From the NCBI RefSeq assembly GCF_020480685.1, contig NZ_JAJAFU010000019.1, forward strand, positions 1 through 50,338: DNA of 50,338 nucleotides, given 5' to 3'. This document shows positions 23,221-32,156 of this stretch, in pieces. Each line of letters starts with the position of its first letter. Within the stretch, counting starts at the first letter, position 1. The DNA is from Deferrivibrio essentukiensis (GTDB lineage Bacteria; Chrysiogenota; Deferribacteres; Deferribacterales; Deferrivibrionaceae). The position numbers and the translations under genes were made by a program. The notes below the pieces were generated by a model. That model worked only from the letters and a program-made list of their open reading frames with translations. It did not search any database and was not told the origin of the DNA.

Positions 23221-24324
23221 ATGTCAGTTGATATTATAAATATATTAAATTTCTTTGAAAAAAGTTTCTCGGATATTACAAGGCAATACGAATGGGATAA
23301 CAGTAATCGACAGATTATTGTTGATTACGGCAAGGTCAAAAAAGTTGCTTTGGCTTTAGACCCTACTAAACAGGTAATTAAAAAAGCAATAGATAAGGGG
23401 TGTGAGTTGCTTATAACTCATCACCCCCTTTTTTTTGGCAAAATCAACTCGATAACAAAAGGTAACTTACTTTCCGACAAAATAATTGTTGCCATTCAAA
23501 ACAAGCTTAATATAGCCTCATACCATACAAACCTCGACTTGGCTGATTTCAGTCTAAACGATTATCTTGCAGAAAAGTTAGACGCGCAAGTGATAGATGG
23601 GTTTATAAAAGAAGGGAGCGAAAAATACTATAAATTTGTCGTTTATACTCCTGTAGGCTACGAAAATAAAATAATCGAAGCATTTGACTTATCAGGTGCA
23701 GGGCAAATAGGAAACTATAAAAAATGTACATTTTCAACAATCGGCACTGGGACATTTGAGCCGGGTAATAATACAAAGCCTTTTATAGGGGAGCACGGTG
23801 TTTTTGAAGAGGTAAAGGAAGCACGAATTGAAACAATAGTCCCTGAAAAAAACTTAAGCAGACTTGTCAAAAACGTTATCAATGCCCACCCTTACGAAGA
23901 GGTTGCATATGATATTTATCCTATAGAAATCAGTAAAACTTATAGTCTCGGAAGGATCTGTAAACTCAACACAAAAACTGACTTAAAGAGCTTTATCAGT
24001 CACATTTCGCAAAAGTTGGGATGTGCAATTAAATACAATTTTTTAGATGATAATTTAATTTTTGATGAATTTGCCGTTGTAACAGGTAGCGGAGCATCAC
24101 TTTGGAAACATTGCAAACAAAAAGGTATAAAGGTATTTTTGACAGGAGATTTAAAGCACCATGATGCACTCGACGCAAAGGAGGAAGGGGTTGTAATACT
24201 TGATGCAGGGCACTATTCTACTGAAAAAATATTTATGGAATACATACAAAAGGTATTAGAAACGAAATTTGGAATAGAAGTTATAACAATCGATGAAGAA
24301 GAAAGCATAAAAATTTGGAGGTAG
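23221..24324 (+). CDS. Nif3-like dinuclear metal-centre protein (YbgI/GTP cyclohydrolase I type 2 family)
   Basis: A 367-residue member of the NIF3 family, the longer form with an inserted PII-like (YqfO/CutA-like) domain. The N-terminal half has the metal ligands His67-His68 in LLITHHPLFF and SYHTNLDLAD; the C-terminal half has LTGDLKHHDALDA and LDAGHYSTE. The insert (about 130-240) includes NAHPYEEVAYDIYPI. Family members are hexameric toroids with two metal ions; the biochemical role is unsettled. It shares an apparent operon with the zinc-ribbon and RNase HI genes downstream. Confidence 0.9.
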   Translation: MSVDIINILNFFEKSFSDITRQYEWDNSNRQIIVDYGKVKKVALALDPTKQVIKKAIDKGCELLITHHPLFFGKINSITKGNLLSDKIIVAIQNKLNIASYHTNLDLADFSLNDYLAEKLDAQVIDGFIKEGSEKYYKFVVYTPVGYENKIIEAFDLSGAGQIGNYKKCTFSTIGTGTFEPGNNTKPFIGEHGVFEEVKEARIETIVPEKNLSRLVKNVINAHPYEEVAYDIYPIEISKTYSLGRICKLNTKTDLKSFISHISQKLGCAIKYNFLDDNLIFDEFAVVTGSGASLWKHCKQKGIKVFLTGDLKHHDALDAKEEGVVILDAGHYSTEKIFMEYIQKVLETKFGIEVITIDEEESIKIWR

Positions 24325-24326
24325 GT

Positions 24327-25040
24327 ATGCTGCAAGAGCTTGAAAATCTAAGAATACTGCAAAAGATTGACAATCAAATCAACGATATAGAGGTATTTTT
24401 ATCCGTAGTACCTAAATCAATCCTTGATTTACAAAAGGCATTTGAAGAAAAAAGTAGCCAATTTGAAGAAATCAATAATCAGATGGTTTCTTCAAAAGAG
24501 GAAAAATTAATGTCTGAAAAGGAGTATGAAGAGAAAAAGAATCTTCTCTCAAATGCTCAAAAAAAACTATCAACTGTAAAAAATAATAAGGAATATGAAG
24601 CTGTATTAAAAGAGCTTGATACTCTTAAAAAAGAAATAAATAATCTTGAATATAAAATATTAGAACTATCTGATAACCTTGAAAAATATACAAAGCAAAC
24701 AGAAGAGTTAAAAGCAGAGATATCAAAAATAGAAGAAGAGCTTAATAAATTAAAAACTGAAAAGGATGAAGCAAATAAAGACAAAATAAATGAGCTCAGC
24801 AGACTAAAGGAAGAGAGAGCTGAAGCTGCAGGGAATATAAAAAAACAGCTCCTTTCAAAGTATGAAACTATCAGAAAAGTTAGAAATAATCTTGCAATTG
24901 TCCGTGTGGAAAATGAAACATGTACGGGTTGTTATATGAAAGTACCACCTCAGCTTTTCGTTGAAGTAAAGAAAAACATTAATATTCAGCAGTGTCCTAA
25001 CTGTCAGAGATTTTTATACTTTATTGAAGAAAGCGAATAA
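24327..25040 (+). CDS. Coiled-coil protein with C-terminal C4 zinc ribbon (CT398/FlgO-like family)
   Basis: About 237 residues. Nearly the whole protein from about 10 to 190 is a long Glu/Lys-rich helical hairpin coiled coil, followed by a zinc ribbon with CTGC and CPNC cysteine pairs (CTGCYMKVPP...QQCPNCQRFLY). This architecture matches the CT398-type family found between nif3-like and rnhA genes in many bacteria. It is thought to bind nucleic acid or partner proteins; the function is not established. The ATG at 24327 is chosen because GGAGG (24317-24321) is 5 bases upstream; the TTG at 24315 overlaps that site and is rejected. Confidence 0.85.
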   Translation: MLQELENLRILQKIDNQINDIEVFLSVVPKSILDLQKAFEEKSSQFEEINNQMVSSKEEKLMSEKEYEEKKNLLSNAQKKLSTVKNNKEYEAVLKELDTLKKEINNLEYKILELSDNLEKYTKQTEELKAEISKIEEELNKLKTEKDEANKDKINELSRLKEERAEAAGNIKKQLLSKYETIRKVRNNLAIVRVENETCTGCYMKVPPQLFVEVKKNINIQQCPNCQRFLYFIEESE

Positions 25041-25042
25041 CA

Positions 25043-25441
25043 GTGAAGTACAAAATTTTTTCTGACGGTGCATCAAGTGGTAATCCTGGTCCTGCAGGAT
25101 GTGGGTATGTTATTTATGACGAAAATAACAATATAGTTGCAGACGAGTCAAAATCACTTGGTATAGCCACTAATAATGTCGCCGAATATTCCGGACTTTT
25201 ATACGCCATTCAAAAGGTTTTGACATTAAACCCTGACTCAATTGAAATTTACCTTGACTCTGAGCTTATTGTTAAGCAAATTAAAGGGGAATATAAAGTT
25301 AAGAACCTTATACTAAAAGAGTATTACGACGAGATAAATAATTTGCTGAAAAATCTTAAATATGAAATAAAGCATATCCCGAGGGAAATGAATAAATATG
25401 CTGACAAACTTGCAAAAAAGGCTTGTGAGGAAAATATTTAA
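25043..25441 (+). CDS. rnhA: Ribonuclease HI family protein
   Basis: A 132-residue RNase H fold enzyme that cleaves RNA in RNA-DNA hybrids. The catalytic acidic residues are visible: Asp8 in FSDGASSGNPG, Glu48 in NNVAEYSGL, Asp72 in LDSELIVKQI and Asp121 in NKYADKLAKKA. The basic handle loop of E. coli RNase HI is missing (KQIKGEYKVKNLIL runs straight through), as in the archaeal and Bacillus-type short RNase HI group. It starts with GTG three bases after the zinc-ribbon stop. The next gene starts at the base after its stop. Confidence 0.93.
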   Translation: MKYKIFSDGASSGNPGPAGCGYVIYDENNNIVADESKSLGIATNNVAEYSGLLYAIQKVLTLNPDSIEIYLDSELIVKQIKGEYKVKNLILKEYYDEINNLLKNLKYEIKHIPREMNKYADKLAKKACEENI

Positions 25442-26722
25442 ATGATTCCTATCTTACTCTTGTCAAATAATATTGACGAGATAAAGACAGTTTCAAAAAT
25501 ATGTCAAAAAAATAACTTAATGTTTATCTTCGTTGATAATGAAGAGCAGTTTAGAAATATACTCTTGAATGAAAAAATTATAGTTTCTATAGTAAACTCT
25601 TCGTTGAGTAAAGAGCCTAAAAAATTAATTGAAGACTTAAGAGAGTCCGGCTGTAATACTTCATTCATATACATTGGAGATAAATCATTTGAAAAGGCAA
25701 GACTTCTATTGAAAGCCGGATTTTATGATTATTTACCTCACGATTACGAAGTAAATGAGCTTGAAAGCTCTATAAATGAGGCAGTGGAAAATGTATTCGC
25801 TTTTGAAAAGATTAAAAGCCTTAGTGAAAATCTCGAACAAACAAATAAGGATCTCGTAAGAAAGACCCAAGAGCTTGAAAATGAAAAGAAAAATCTCAGC
25901 TCTCATATTGAAACATTAAGCAAAATACAAAAATTTGTTAAAGAAATCAGTATAAATAAGGACATTAATCAAATCGTTTCTATAACACTTAAATATCTAA
26001 ATGAAAAATTCTGTGACAGAATAATATTTTTTACCCTTATCGAAGACTTCACTGAAACCATTGCAGGCACTTGTAATATCAGTAAAAGTGTGGTGGAAAA
26101 TATTACATTCGACTTAAAAGATTTAAAGGCTTCACCGTGGGCAACCATTATCTTGGAGCAAAAGTCTAACATTTATATTGAAGCACCTCTTGAAGACGAA
26201 TGGTATAGGGAGTCTAAAATAATCCCTTTTTTCCCATACGGGTTTGCAAAATACCCTCTTGTTTCAAGAGGTAAAGTTTTCGGTACAATTACAATAGCAC
26301 TTAAGGCCGGAGATAAAAAGGAATTGGAAAATGATGAAACATTTATATTCTTTCTTTCGGAGCATGCTGCCATAGCAATCGATAACCTTAAGCTACATAA
26401 AGAACTCCTTGATACTATTGACAATCTTAAAAAGACTCAAGAGCAACTCATTGAGCAAGAAAAAATTACCACTTTGGGTAAATTAGCTGTTAGTGTAAAT
26501 CATGAGATAAACAATCCTCTTTGCTCTATATCGCTAAATATTGAAATATTAAAGAGAAGTTTTTGCGACTTAAATAATGAACAAGTTAAAAAAATCTTTG
26601 AAGCAATAGAGAAAAACATAGACAAGATAAGTAGCATTACAAACAAGATTAATAACATGAAAAAAATTGTCACTAAAGAGTATCTCCCCGGCATAGAAAT
26701 GTTGGATTTTGACAACAATTAA
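25442..26722 (+). CDS. Histidine-kinase-like protein without an ATPase domain (pseudo-receiver, GAF, HisKA)
   Basis: A 426-residue protein. Residues 1-120 look like a receiver fold with the acidic pocket lost (SNNID for the DD pair and IVNSS where the phospho-Asp should be). A coiled coil (125-165), a GAF-like domain (about 170-320) and HisKA with His354 in VNHEINNPLCSI follow. The protein then stops about 35 residues after the HisKA hairpin; no N, G1 or G2 box exists, and the downstream sequence in all frames before the next gene at 26758 is too short to hold one. It may be phosphorylated by another kinase or act as a phosphatase or scaffold. It begins directly after rnhA. Confidence 0.8.
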   Translation: MIPILLLSNNIDEIKTVSKICQKNNLMFIFVDNEEQFRNILLNEKIIVSIVNSSLSKEPKKLIEDLRESGCNTSFIYIGDKSFEKARLLLKAGFYDYLPHDYEVNELESSINEAVENVFAFEKIKSLSENLEQTNKDLVRKTQELENEKKNLSSHIETLSKIQKFVKEISINKDINQIVSITLKYLNEKFCDRIIFFTLIEDFTETIAGTCNISKSVVENITFDLKDLKASPWATIILEQKSNIYIEAPLEDEWYRESKIIPFFPYGFAKYPLVSRGKVFGTITIALKAGDKKELENDETFIFFLSEHAAIAIDNLKLHKELLDTIDNLKKTQEQLIEQEKITTLGKLAVSVNHEINNPLCSISLNIEILKRSFCDLNNEQVKKIFEAIEKNIDKISSITNKINNMKKIVTKEYLPGIEMLDFDNN

Positions 26723-26757
26723 CTAAATTTTTTAATTTTTCTGCCGAAAGGATAATT

Positions 26758-29496
26758 ATGAAAAAACTTATACTTATATTTATATCGCTTGCTATTTTAT
26801 TAAGCTGCTCAAATAAAAAAGAGATTGCCAAGGACAACGTTTCTGAGCAAAAAAATATAGAATCAATCGTAATTGCAAAAACGCCCACCCTTTCCAAAGG
26901 TAATGAATTATTTTTAAACGGCAAGTATGATGAAGCTATCAAGTATTTTGAGCAGGGCTTACAAGAAAATAAAGCTGCCGCTTTTTATAATATGGGGGTC
27001 AGTTTTTTTCTTCTTGAAAATTATGAAGAGAGTAAAAAATATTTTAAGATGGCTTATGAATTGGACAATACTTTCAAAGAGGCATATATCAACTTGGCAG
27101 CTTCCCTTATTCAACTTGGAGAGCTTGACGAAGCTGAAAAAATAATCAAAGAGCTTGAAAATGATACTGATTCATCAAAACTTTTGATAAATGCAGCAAA
27201 TATTTATCTAAAGACCGGTAATACTGCAAAAGCATACTATTATCTTGATAAGGCTTCCAAAGTTGTTCCTGATACACAATTTTATAAAAGCTCCTATGGA
27301 GCCTATCTTTTAAGTATAGGAGAATATTCAAAAAGCATACAAGTTATTGAAAGCATAAAGAATAAAGAATATACTGATTACTTCAATCTCGCACTAAACT
27401 ACTACAATCTGAATGACCACAACAAATCCATAACAAGTGCTAAAAATGCACTGGAAATAAAAAATACAGTTGAAGCTTATGATATCCTTGCAAAAAACTT
27501 CGAGGCTATGAACGACTATATTTTGGCAGCTGAAACATATAGAAATCTTTTAAGACTTACAGATGACGTCGGTTACAAACACAAATATGCTCACGCACTA
27601 TACAAAGGTGGAGATTATAACAGAGCAATTGGTATTTTAAATGCAATTATTAAAGACTATCCTGCAGACAAAGCCTCTTACCTTCTTAAATACAAAATCT
27701 ATGATGAATTGGGTGATACCGAAAACAGCACCAAAACTATAAGTGAGGCATTTAAAAATATAAAAGATAACGAAATAATTTACAAATTCGTATGGCATTA
27801 TCTTGTTAGGCTGGAAAAGATAGATTTTGCAAAAAAAATTATTTTCAATAACAACTTTGACAATGACCTTAAGAATCTTCTAATGAGCCTGTATTACTTG
27901 AAAATCAACAATCTAAATAATGCAAAAATATACTTGGATAAAGTAACCACCACCAAGACAAGGGATTATTACCATCTACTTACATACTATTATATGAAAT
28001 CAAAAAATTATAATTCTGCACTTAATACATTAACAAATATGGATGAAGACACACCCGAAAAGTTATGGTACGAATTTATTGCTAACTGGAATATTAAGAA
28101 TCAAGCTAAGGTAATTGAGTTATCTGAAAAATTTCTTGATAACTTGAGAATATTCAAGAAAAAACCAAAAGTTTCCATTACAATCTCCCCTGTGCTAAAT
28201 GATTTTGACCTTTCATTTCCTTTTAACGGTACTTTTGAAGATATTCTAAGATTATCCCTTACGCCGATTATTATAAATCCTGATGAGATGCTTGATTTTA
28301 TTGCCCTCGGGTATAAACTTCTGCAAGAGAAAGAAAGCAAAAAAGCACTCGAAGAGCTTAAAAAATCAGTAAATTTTGCCACTGCTATTGATGAAAATAA
28401 TAAAGGTTTTAAAGCTTTTATAGAATACGACTTTTTAAACGCCTTAAAACATTTTAAAAATGCGGAAGAAAATTTAAAAAACAATTCAATCATACTATAT
28501 AACATTGGTCTTACATATCTTAATTTAGGTGAAAAACAACTTGCTTTTGACTATTTTGACAGGGCTACAATATTTAACAGATTTACTTTGCAGGCATACC
28601 TTGGTAAAGCGATTCTATTAAAGATTGACGGGGACATTACCAGAAGCTCAAACCAATACGGGCTATTGCTGACAAACTACGACATAATGCTTGCTAACGC
28701 CGAAAAGCTTTTACCATATTTTGAATTCTCTAAATATTATGCTCAAATTGGGCTTGGTAGATACGACACCGTGCTTGATGATTTAATTACTTCGGAAGAT
28801 AAGGTGGAATTTTATAATTACGTAATTAACCTCGCATCTTACTTTAAAAGCAGAGATACAAAATACTTAGACAAAATAAAAGGGCTTAGCACTTTTAGAA
28901 ATGAAGAGATTTACGGCCTACTTAAAATTGTGAGTGAAAGCAATAATACATTTAAGATTCAGACAAATGATATAACTTACAATACAATGCTTGCAAACAT
29001 ACAAGCATCATATGGTCAAAAATACGAATTTAAATTCCCGGAGAATGCGCCATCTCTGAAAGAGGAAATTTACAGAAATATACTATTTAAAGATTACCAA
29101 AATGCATTTAAATTACTTCAAGTATTTTCAAGAAAATATTTTAAAAATTTTGACCTTTACAAGACATCAATGTATTACTTTATGACTATAAACGACAAAA
29201 CAAATGCAGAAGCATCAATGACAGCACTCGAAAAGCTTGGTAAAAAGGATATATATACGGAATATTATAAGATTCTTTATTTTCTAAAATATTTCAACGA
29301 AAAACGTTTAATAAAACAGGTAAATAGCTTTATTGAAAGTTACCCTTATGACTTTAGAGGGATAGCTGCCAATGCAATATTGTCTTTTAGAAATTCAAAC
29401 TTTAAAAACTTGAGAAATGATATTATAAATATGTCAACCATTGAGCCGGAGTTTTTAAAGAAATTATCAGTGGAGATAGAAATTGAAGATTTATAA
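26758..29496 (+). CDS. Large TPR-repeat lipoprotein
   Basis: A 912-residue protein. MKKLILIFISLAILLSC is a lipoprotein signal with lipidation at Cys17. The remainder is a chain of helical repeats: clear TPRs at about 45-120 (GNELFLNGKYDEAIKYFEQG, AAFYNMGVSFFLLENYEESK), further copies at about 125-330 and 540-640 (ILYNIGLTYLNLGEKQLAFDYF), with more diverged ones between. Such proteins scaffold envelope complexes. Nothing catalytic is visible. It lies behind the ATPase-less kinase and before a membrane PH-like protein, all on one strand. The AAAGGA ribosome site is correctly placed. Confidence 0.8.
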   Translation: MKKLILIFISLAILLSCSNKKEIAKDNVSEQKNIESIVIAKTPTLSKGNELFLNGKYDEAIKYFEQGLQENKAAAFYNMGVSFFLLENYEESKKYFKMAYELDNTFKEAYINLAASLIQLGELDEAEKIIKELENDTDSSKLLINAANIYLKTGNTAKAYYYLDKASKVVPDTQFYKSSYGAYLLSIGEYSKSIQVIESIKNKEYTDYFNLALNYYNLNDHNKSITSAKNALEIKNTVEAYDILAKNFEAMNDYILAAETYRNLLRLTDDVGYKHKYAHALYKGGDYNRAIGILNAIIKDYPADKASYLLKYKIYDELGDTENSTKTISEAFKNIKDNEIIYKFVWHYLVRLEKIDFAKKIIFNNNFDNDLKNLLMSLYYLKINNLNNAKIYLDKVTTTKTRDYYHLLTYYYMKSKNYNSALNTLTNMDEDTPEKLWYEFIANWNIKNQAKVIELSEKFLDNLRIFKKKPKVSITISPVLNDFDLSFPFNGTFEDILRLSLTPIIINPDEMLDFIALGYKLLQEKESKKALEELKKSVNFATAIDENNKGFKAFIEYDFLNALKHFKNAEENLKNNSIILYNIGLTYLNLGEKQLAFDYFDRATIFNRFTLQAYLGKAILLKIDGDITRSSNQYGLLLTNYDIMLANAEKLLPYFEFSKYYAQIGLGRYDTVLDDLITSEDKVEFYNYVINLASYFKSRDTKYLDKIKGLSTFRNEEIYGLLKIVSESNNTFKIQTNDITYNTMLANIQASYGQKYEFKFPENAPSLKEEIYRNILFKDYQNAFKLLQVFSRKYFKNFDLYKTSMYYFMTINDKTNAEASMTALEKLGKKDIYTEYYKILYFLKYFNEKRLIKQVNSFIESYPYDFRGIAANAILSFRNSNFKNLRNDIINMSTIEPEFLKKLSVEIEIEDL

Positions 29497-29998
29497 AATT
29501 GATAAAATATACATTTTTTTGCTTGTATCACTTTTAGTTTTGTCATTTTTCTTCGGATATTCACATACTCTGATTGGTGGTAATAATATTAAATATTTTA
29601 TAATTGGATTTCTCATACTGTTTATCATATTCAACCTTATAAATCTCTTGGCAAAAGAAGTAGAAATTACAGATGAATTTATTAGTATCAAATCACTTAC
29701 CGGCGTTCGTAAACTTAACTTCGCGAAAATTGAAGATATCACCCCGTTAAAACTTAAAGGTCGCTATATCTTTATAATAGCAGATAATGAGAAGTACGGA
29801 TTTTTATCCTCAATGTTTGATAATTTTCAAGAAATATTTCAGATTATTAAAGAAAAAGCAAACAGTGAAATACGAGAAAAGTTGTCAAGCATCACCGAAA
29901 AAGATTTTAAATCAAGGAAATTGGTCTTTGTAATATTTATGCTAATGGCAAATCTTTTTTTACTGTTGGCTTCAATTTATAACCTTTTTACTCATTAG
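29483..29998 (+). CDS. Small membrane protein with bacterial PH-like domain
   Basis: A 171-residue protein: two close hydrophobic helices (about 9-27 and 34-53), a beta-rich cytoplasmic segment of about 60 residues (EITDEFISIKSLTGVRKLNF, then YIFIIADNEKYGF) with the look of a bacterial PH domain, a short amphipathic helix and a C-terminal membrane helix (147-167). The TTG start overlaps the TPR gene and has GGAG (29472-29475) 7 bases upstream, implying translational coupling. The function is unknown. Its 3' end overlaps the convergent rsmI by 11 bases. Confidence 0.6.
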   Translation: MKIYKIDKIYIFLLVSLLVLSFFFGYSHTLIGGNNIKYFIIGFLILFIIFNLINLLAKEVEITDEFISIKSLTGVRKLNFAKIEDITPLKLKGRYIFIIADNEKYGFLSSMFDNFQEIFQIIKEKANSEIREKLSSITEKDFKSRKLVFVIFMLMANLFLLLASIYNLFTH

Positions 29999-30806
29999 AT
30001 TTACTTAAGAGAGGGTATACCTCATTCCTCTTAAATCCTAATACCTTTAATATTTCCATAATCTGTTTACTGTTAAAATTCGTATTTTTTAATTTTTTTA
30101 TCAAATCTTGAACCTCAGGTAACTTTTCAGATTCGTTTTTGTCAAAATTATTATCAATTACTATAACAAACTCCCCTTTCAAGGTAATTTTTTCAATATC
30201 TTTAAGTGAACTTATATAGATTTTCTCTTCAAAAATTTTAGTAAGCTCCCTGACAACACATATTTTTTCAAATTTATCAACTAATAAACTAAGTGTATCA
30301 ACAATTCTGTGAGGTGATTCGTATAATACTATAGTTGAATTAATATCTTTTAACTTATTTATCTCTTTTAACTTCTCACCCTTTTTATGACTTAAAAATC
30401 CTTTAAAATAAAAATTATCAGCCGGAAAACCTGACTTGATAAGTGCCACAACAGACGCCGTGGCACCGGGAAGCACTTGAAATTCTATCCCCTCGTCACA
30501 CAACCTTCTCACTAACATTGAGCCTGGGTCAGATATGCAAGGCATACCTGCCTCACTTACCACTGCAATACTTTTACCTTCGAAAAAAAGTTTTAAGACA
30601 ACATCAACACTCTTTTTCTCATTATCTTTATGAAAAGACTTGACCTGATTCTTAATACCGTAATGTGTCAACAGCTTAAGCGTTGAACGGGTATCTTCGG
30701 AAAATATAACATCTACTCCTTTAAGAACATCAAGTGCCCTTAAAGTTATATCCCCAAGATTACCTATTGGTGTCGGGACAAAATATATAGTACCTTTGTT
30801 TTCCAA
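29988..30806 (-). CDS. rsmI: 16S rRNA (cytidine1402-2'-O)-methyltransferase
   Basis: A 272-residue enzyme of the tetrapyrrole-methylase fold that methylates the ribose of C1402 in the ribosomal P site. Family signatures are TPIGNLGDIT near 12-21, SEDTRSTLKLL near 35-45, VSEAGMPCISDPG near 83-95 and the SAM-loop ATASVVALIKSGFP near 115-128. The start is TTG without a clear ribosome site; this agrees with the family's usual N-terminus. It is the last gene of the 13-gene minus-strand run. Confidence 0.93.
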   Translation of the reverse strand: MENKGTIYFVPTPIGNLGDITLRALDVLKGVDVIFSEDTRSTLKLLTHYGIKNQVKSFHKDNEKKSVDVVLKLFFEGKSIAVVSEAGMPCISDPGSMLVRRLCDEGIEFQVLPGATASVVALIKSGFPADNFYFKGFLSHKKGEKLKEINKLKDINSTIVLYESPHRIVDTLSLLVDKFEKICVVRELTKIFEEKIYISSLKDIEKITLKGEFVIVIDNNFDKNESEKLPEVQDLIKKLKNTNFNSKQIMEILKVLGFKRNEVYPLLSKSNE

Positions 30807-30813
30807 GCTGCTG

Positions 30814-31191
30814 CTACTTTACGGTAAAGCTTTTTGAACCTATCAATTTCCCATCTTCAGCATAAATCTCAACTTTCCAATCCCCTTCCCAATTAGGAAG
30901 AATCCTCTTTGAGCTGTAAGTCCTCCATTTGTTACTGTTTACCTCAAGTGGTACTTCGGCGATTATATTATTGTCATATAGCCATATATGTACAACTTTG
31001 GTAGGGAATTTATCTGTCTGTACTTCGGTAAAACAGTATAGTTTACCAATATTTGCTGAAAAAGTTTCGGATACACCAACAGGCTCTCTGTCAACTATAT
31101 CCGTAGCAATTGCCATTCTGCTTATGGTAGTTTCTGCAAATAAATTTAATGCCACTATAAGCATTAATACAGTAAAAATTATTCTCTTCAT
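30814..31191 (-). CDS. DUF2914 secreted protein
   Basis: A 125-residue protein with a cleavable signal peptide (about 1-19, cleavage after LFA) followed by a single DUF2914 beta-sandwich: ATDIVDREPVGVSETFSANIG, then VHIWLYDNN and NWEGDWKVEIYAEDG. The function is unknown; related proteins are periplasmic and often sit in electron-transfer or envelope operons. Here it lies between trxB (11 bases) and rsmI (7 bases). Confidence 0.85.
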   Translation of the reverse strand: MKRIIFTVLMLIVALNLFAETTISRMAIATDIVDREPVGVSETFSANIGKLYCFTEVQTDKFPTKVVHIWLYDNNIIAEVPLEVNSNKWRTYSSKRILPNWEGDWKVEIYAEDGKLIGSKSFTVK

Positions 31192-31202
31192 ACAAACCCC
31201 CT

Positions 31203-32156
31203 CTAAAAATTATCTTCAATATATTTTTCAGCTGATTTTGCAGCTATAGCACCATCTGCAACTGCCGTTACAATCTGCCTTAGTTCTTTCAATCTATTGT
31301 CACCCGCAGAAAATATACCGGGAATATTTGTAGCCATATGCTCATCTGTCTTTATAAAACCTGAATCATCCATTTCAACAATACCCTTCAAAATCTCAGT
31401 ATCAGCTGTCCAACCGATAAAGACAAATACACCATCCACAGTCAAATCAAACTCTTTATCCTCTACCTTATTATAAAGAGTTATTGCCTCTATCTTTTGT
31501 TCACCTTTAACTTCTTTTACCACACAATTATAAACAAACTCCATTTTTGGATTTGCAAAAGCTCTCTCCTGCAATATTTTTGCAGCTCTAAGCTTATCTC
31601 TTCTATGGACTACATAAACCTTTTTTGCAAATTTTGTCAGGTAATGCCCTTCTTCAACAGCAGAGTCACCCCCGCCAATGACTGCTACTACTTTATCCTT
31701 ATAAAAAGCACCATCACAGGTTGCACAAAATGATATCCCTCTACCCAAAAATTTATTCTCACCAGGCACATTTAAATGTAAAGGCTTTGCCCCACTTGCC
31801 ATAATAACCGCTTTTGCTTTAATTTGCATATCGTTAAATGAAACTATTTTATACTTCCCGTCAGATTCAATTTTGCTGCAAATGCCATTTTTTACCTGAA
31901 CTCCAAATTTTCTGGCGTGTTGAAACATTTTTTCAGATAAATCCCCACCCAAAATGCCGTCAGGAAAACCAGGGTAATTTTCTACCATCTCTGTAATTCC
32001 AACCTGACCACCGGGGAAATTTTTCTCTATAACCAATGTGTCAAGATTATCGCGAGCCGCATAGATGCCAGCAGTAAGCCCTGCAGGCCCTCCTCCTATA
32101 ATAACTATATCGTAAACTTCTTTCAAATCGTCATAATTAAAAAACTGCTCCATCAA
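31203..32156 (-). CDS. trxB: Thioredoxin-disulfide reductase
   Basis: A 317-residue FAD enzyme that reduces thioredoxin with NADPH. The FAD-binding GGGPAG is at 21-26, the redox pair Cys144-Cys147 in FCATCDG, the nucleotide-binding GGGDSA at 161-166 and the C-terminal FAD motif FSAGDNR near 285. Length and motif order are normal for low-molecular-weight TrxR. Its ATG overlaps the stop of a thioredoxin-fold gene that has no cysteine. No thioredoxin gene is present in the window. Confidence 0.96.
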   Translation of the reverse strand: MMEQFFNYDDLKEVYDIVIIGGGPAGLTAGIYAARDNLDTLVIEKNFPGGQVGITEMVENYPGFPDGILGGDLSEKMFQHARKFGVQVKNGICSKIESDGKYKIVSFNDMQIKAKAVIMASGAKPLHLNVPGENKFLGRGISFCATCDGAFYKDKVVAVIGGGDSAVEEGHYLTKFAKKVYVVHRRDKLRAAKILQERAFANPKMEFVYNCVVKEVKGEQKIEAITLYNKVEDKEFDLTVDGVFVFIGWTADTEILKGIVEMDDSGFIKTDEHMATNIPGIFSAGDNRLKELRQIVTAVADGAIAAKSAEKYIEDNF

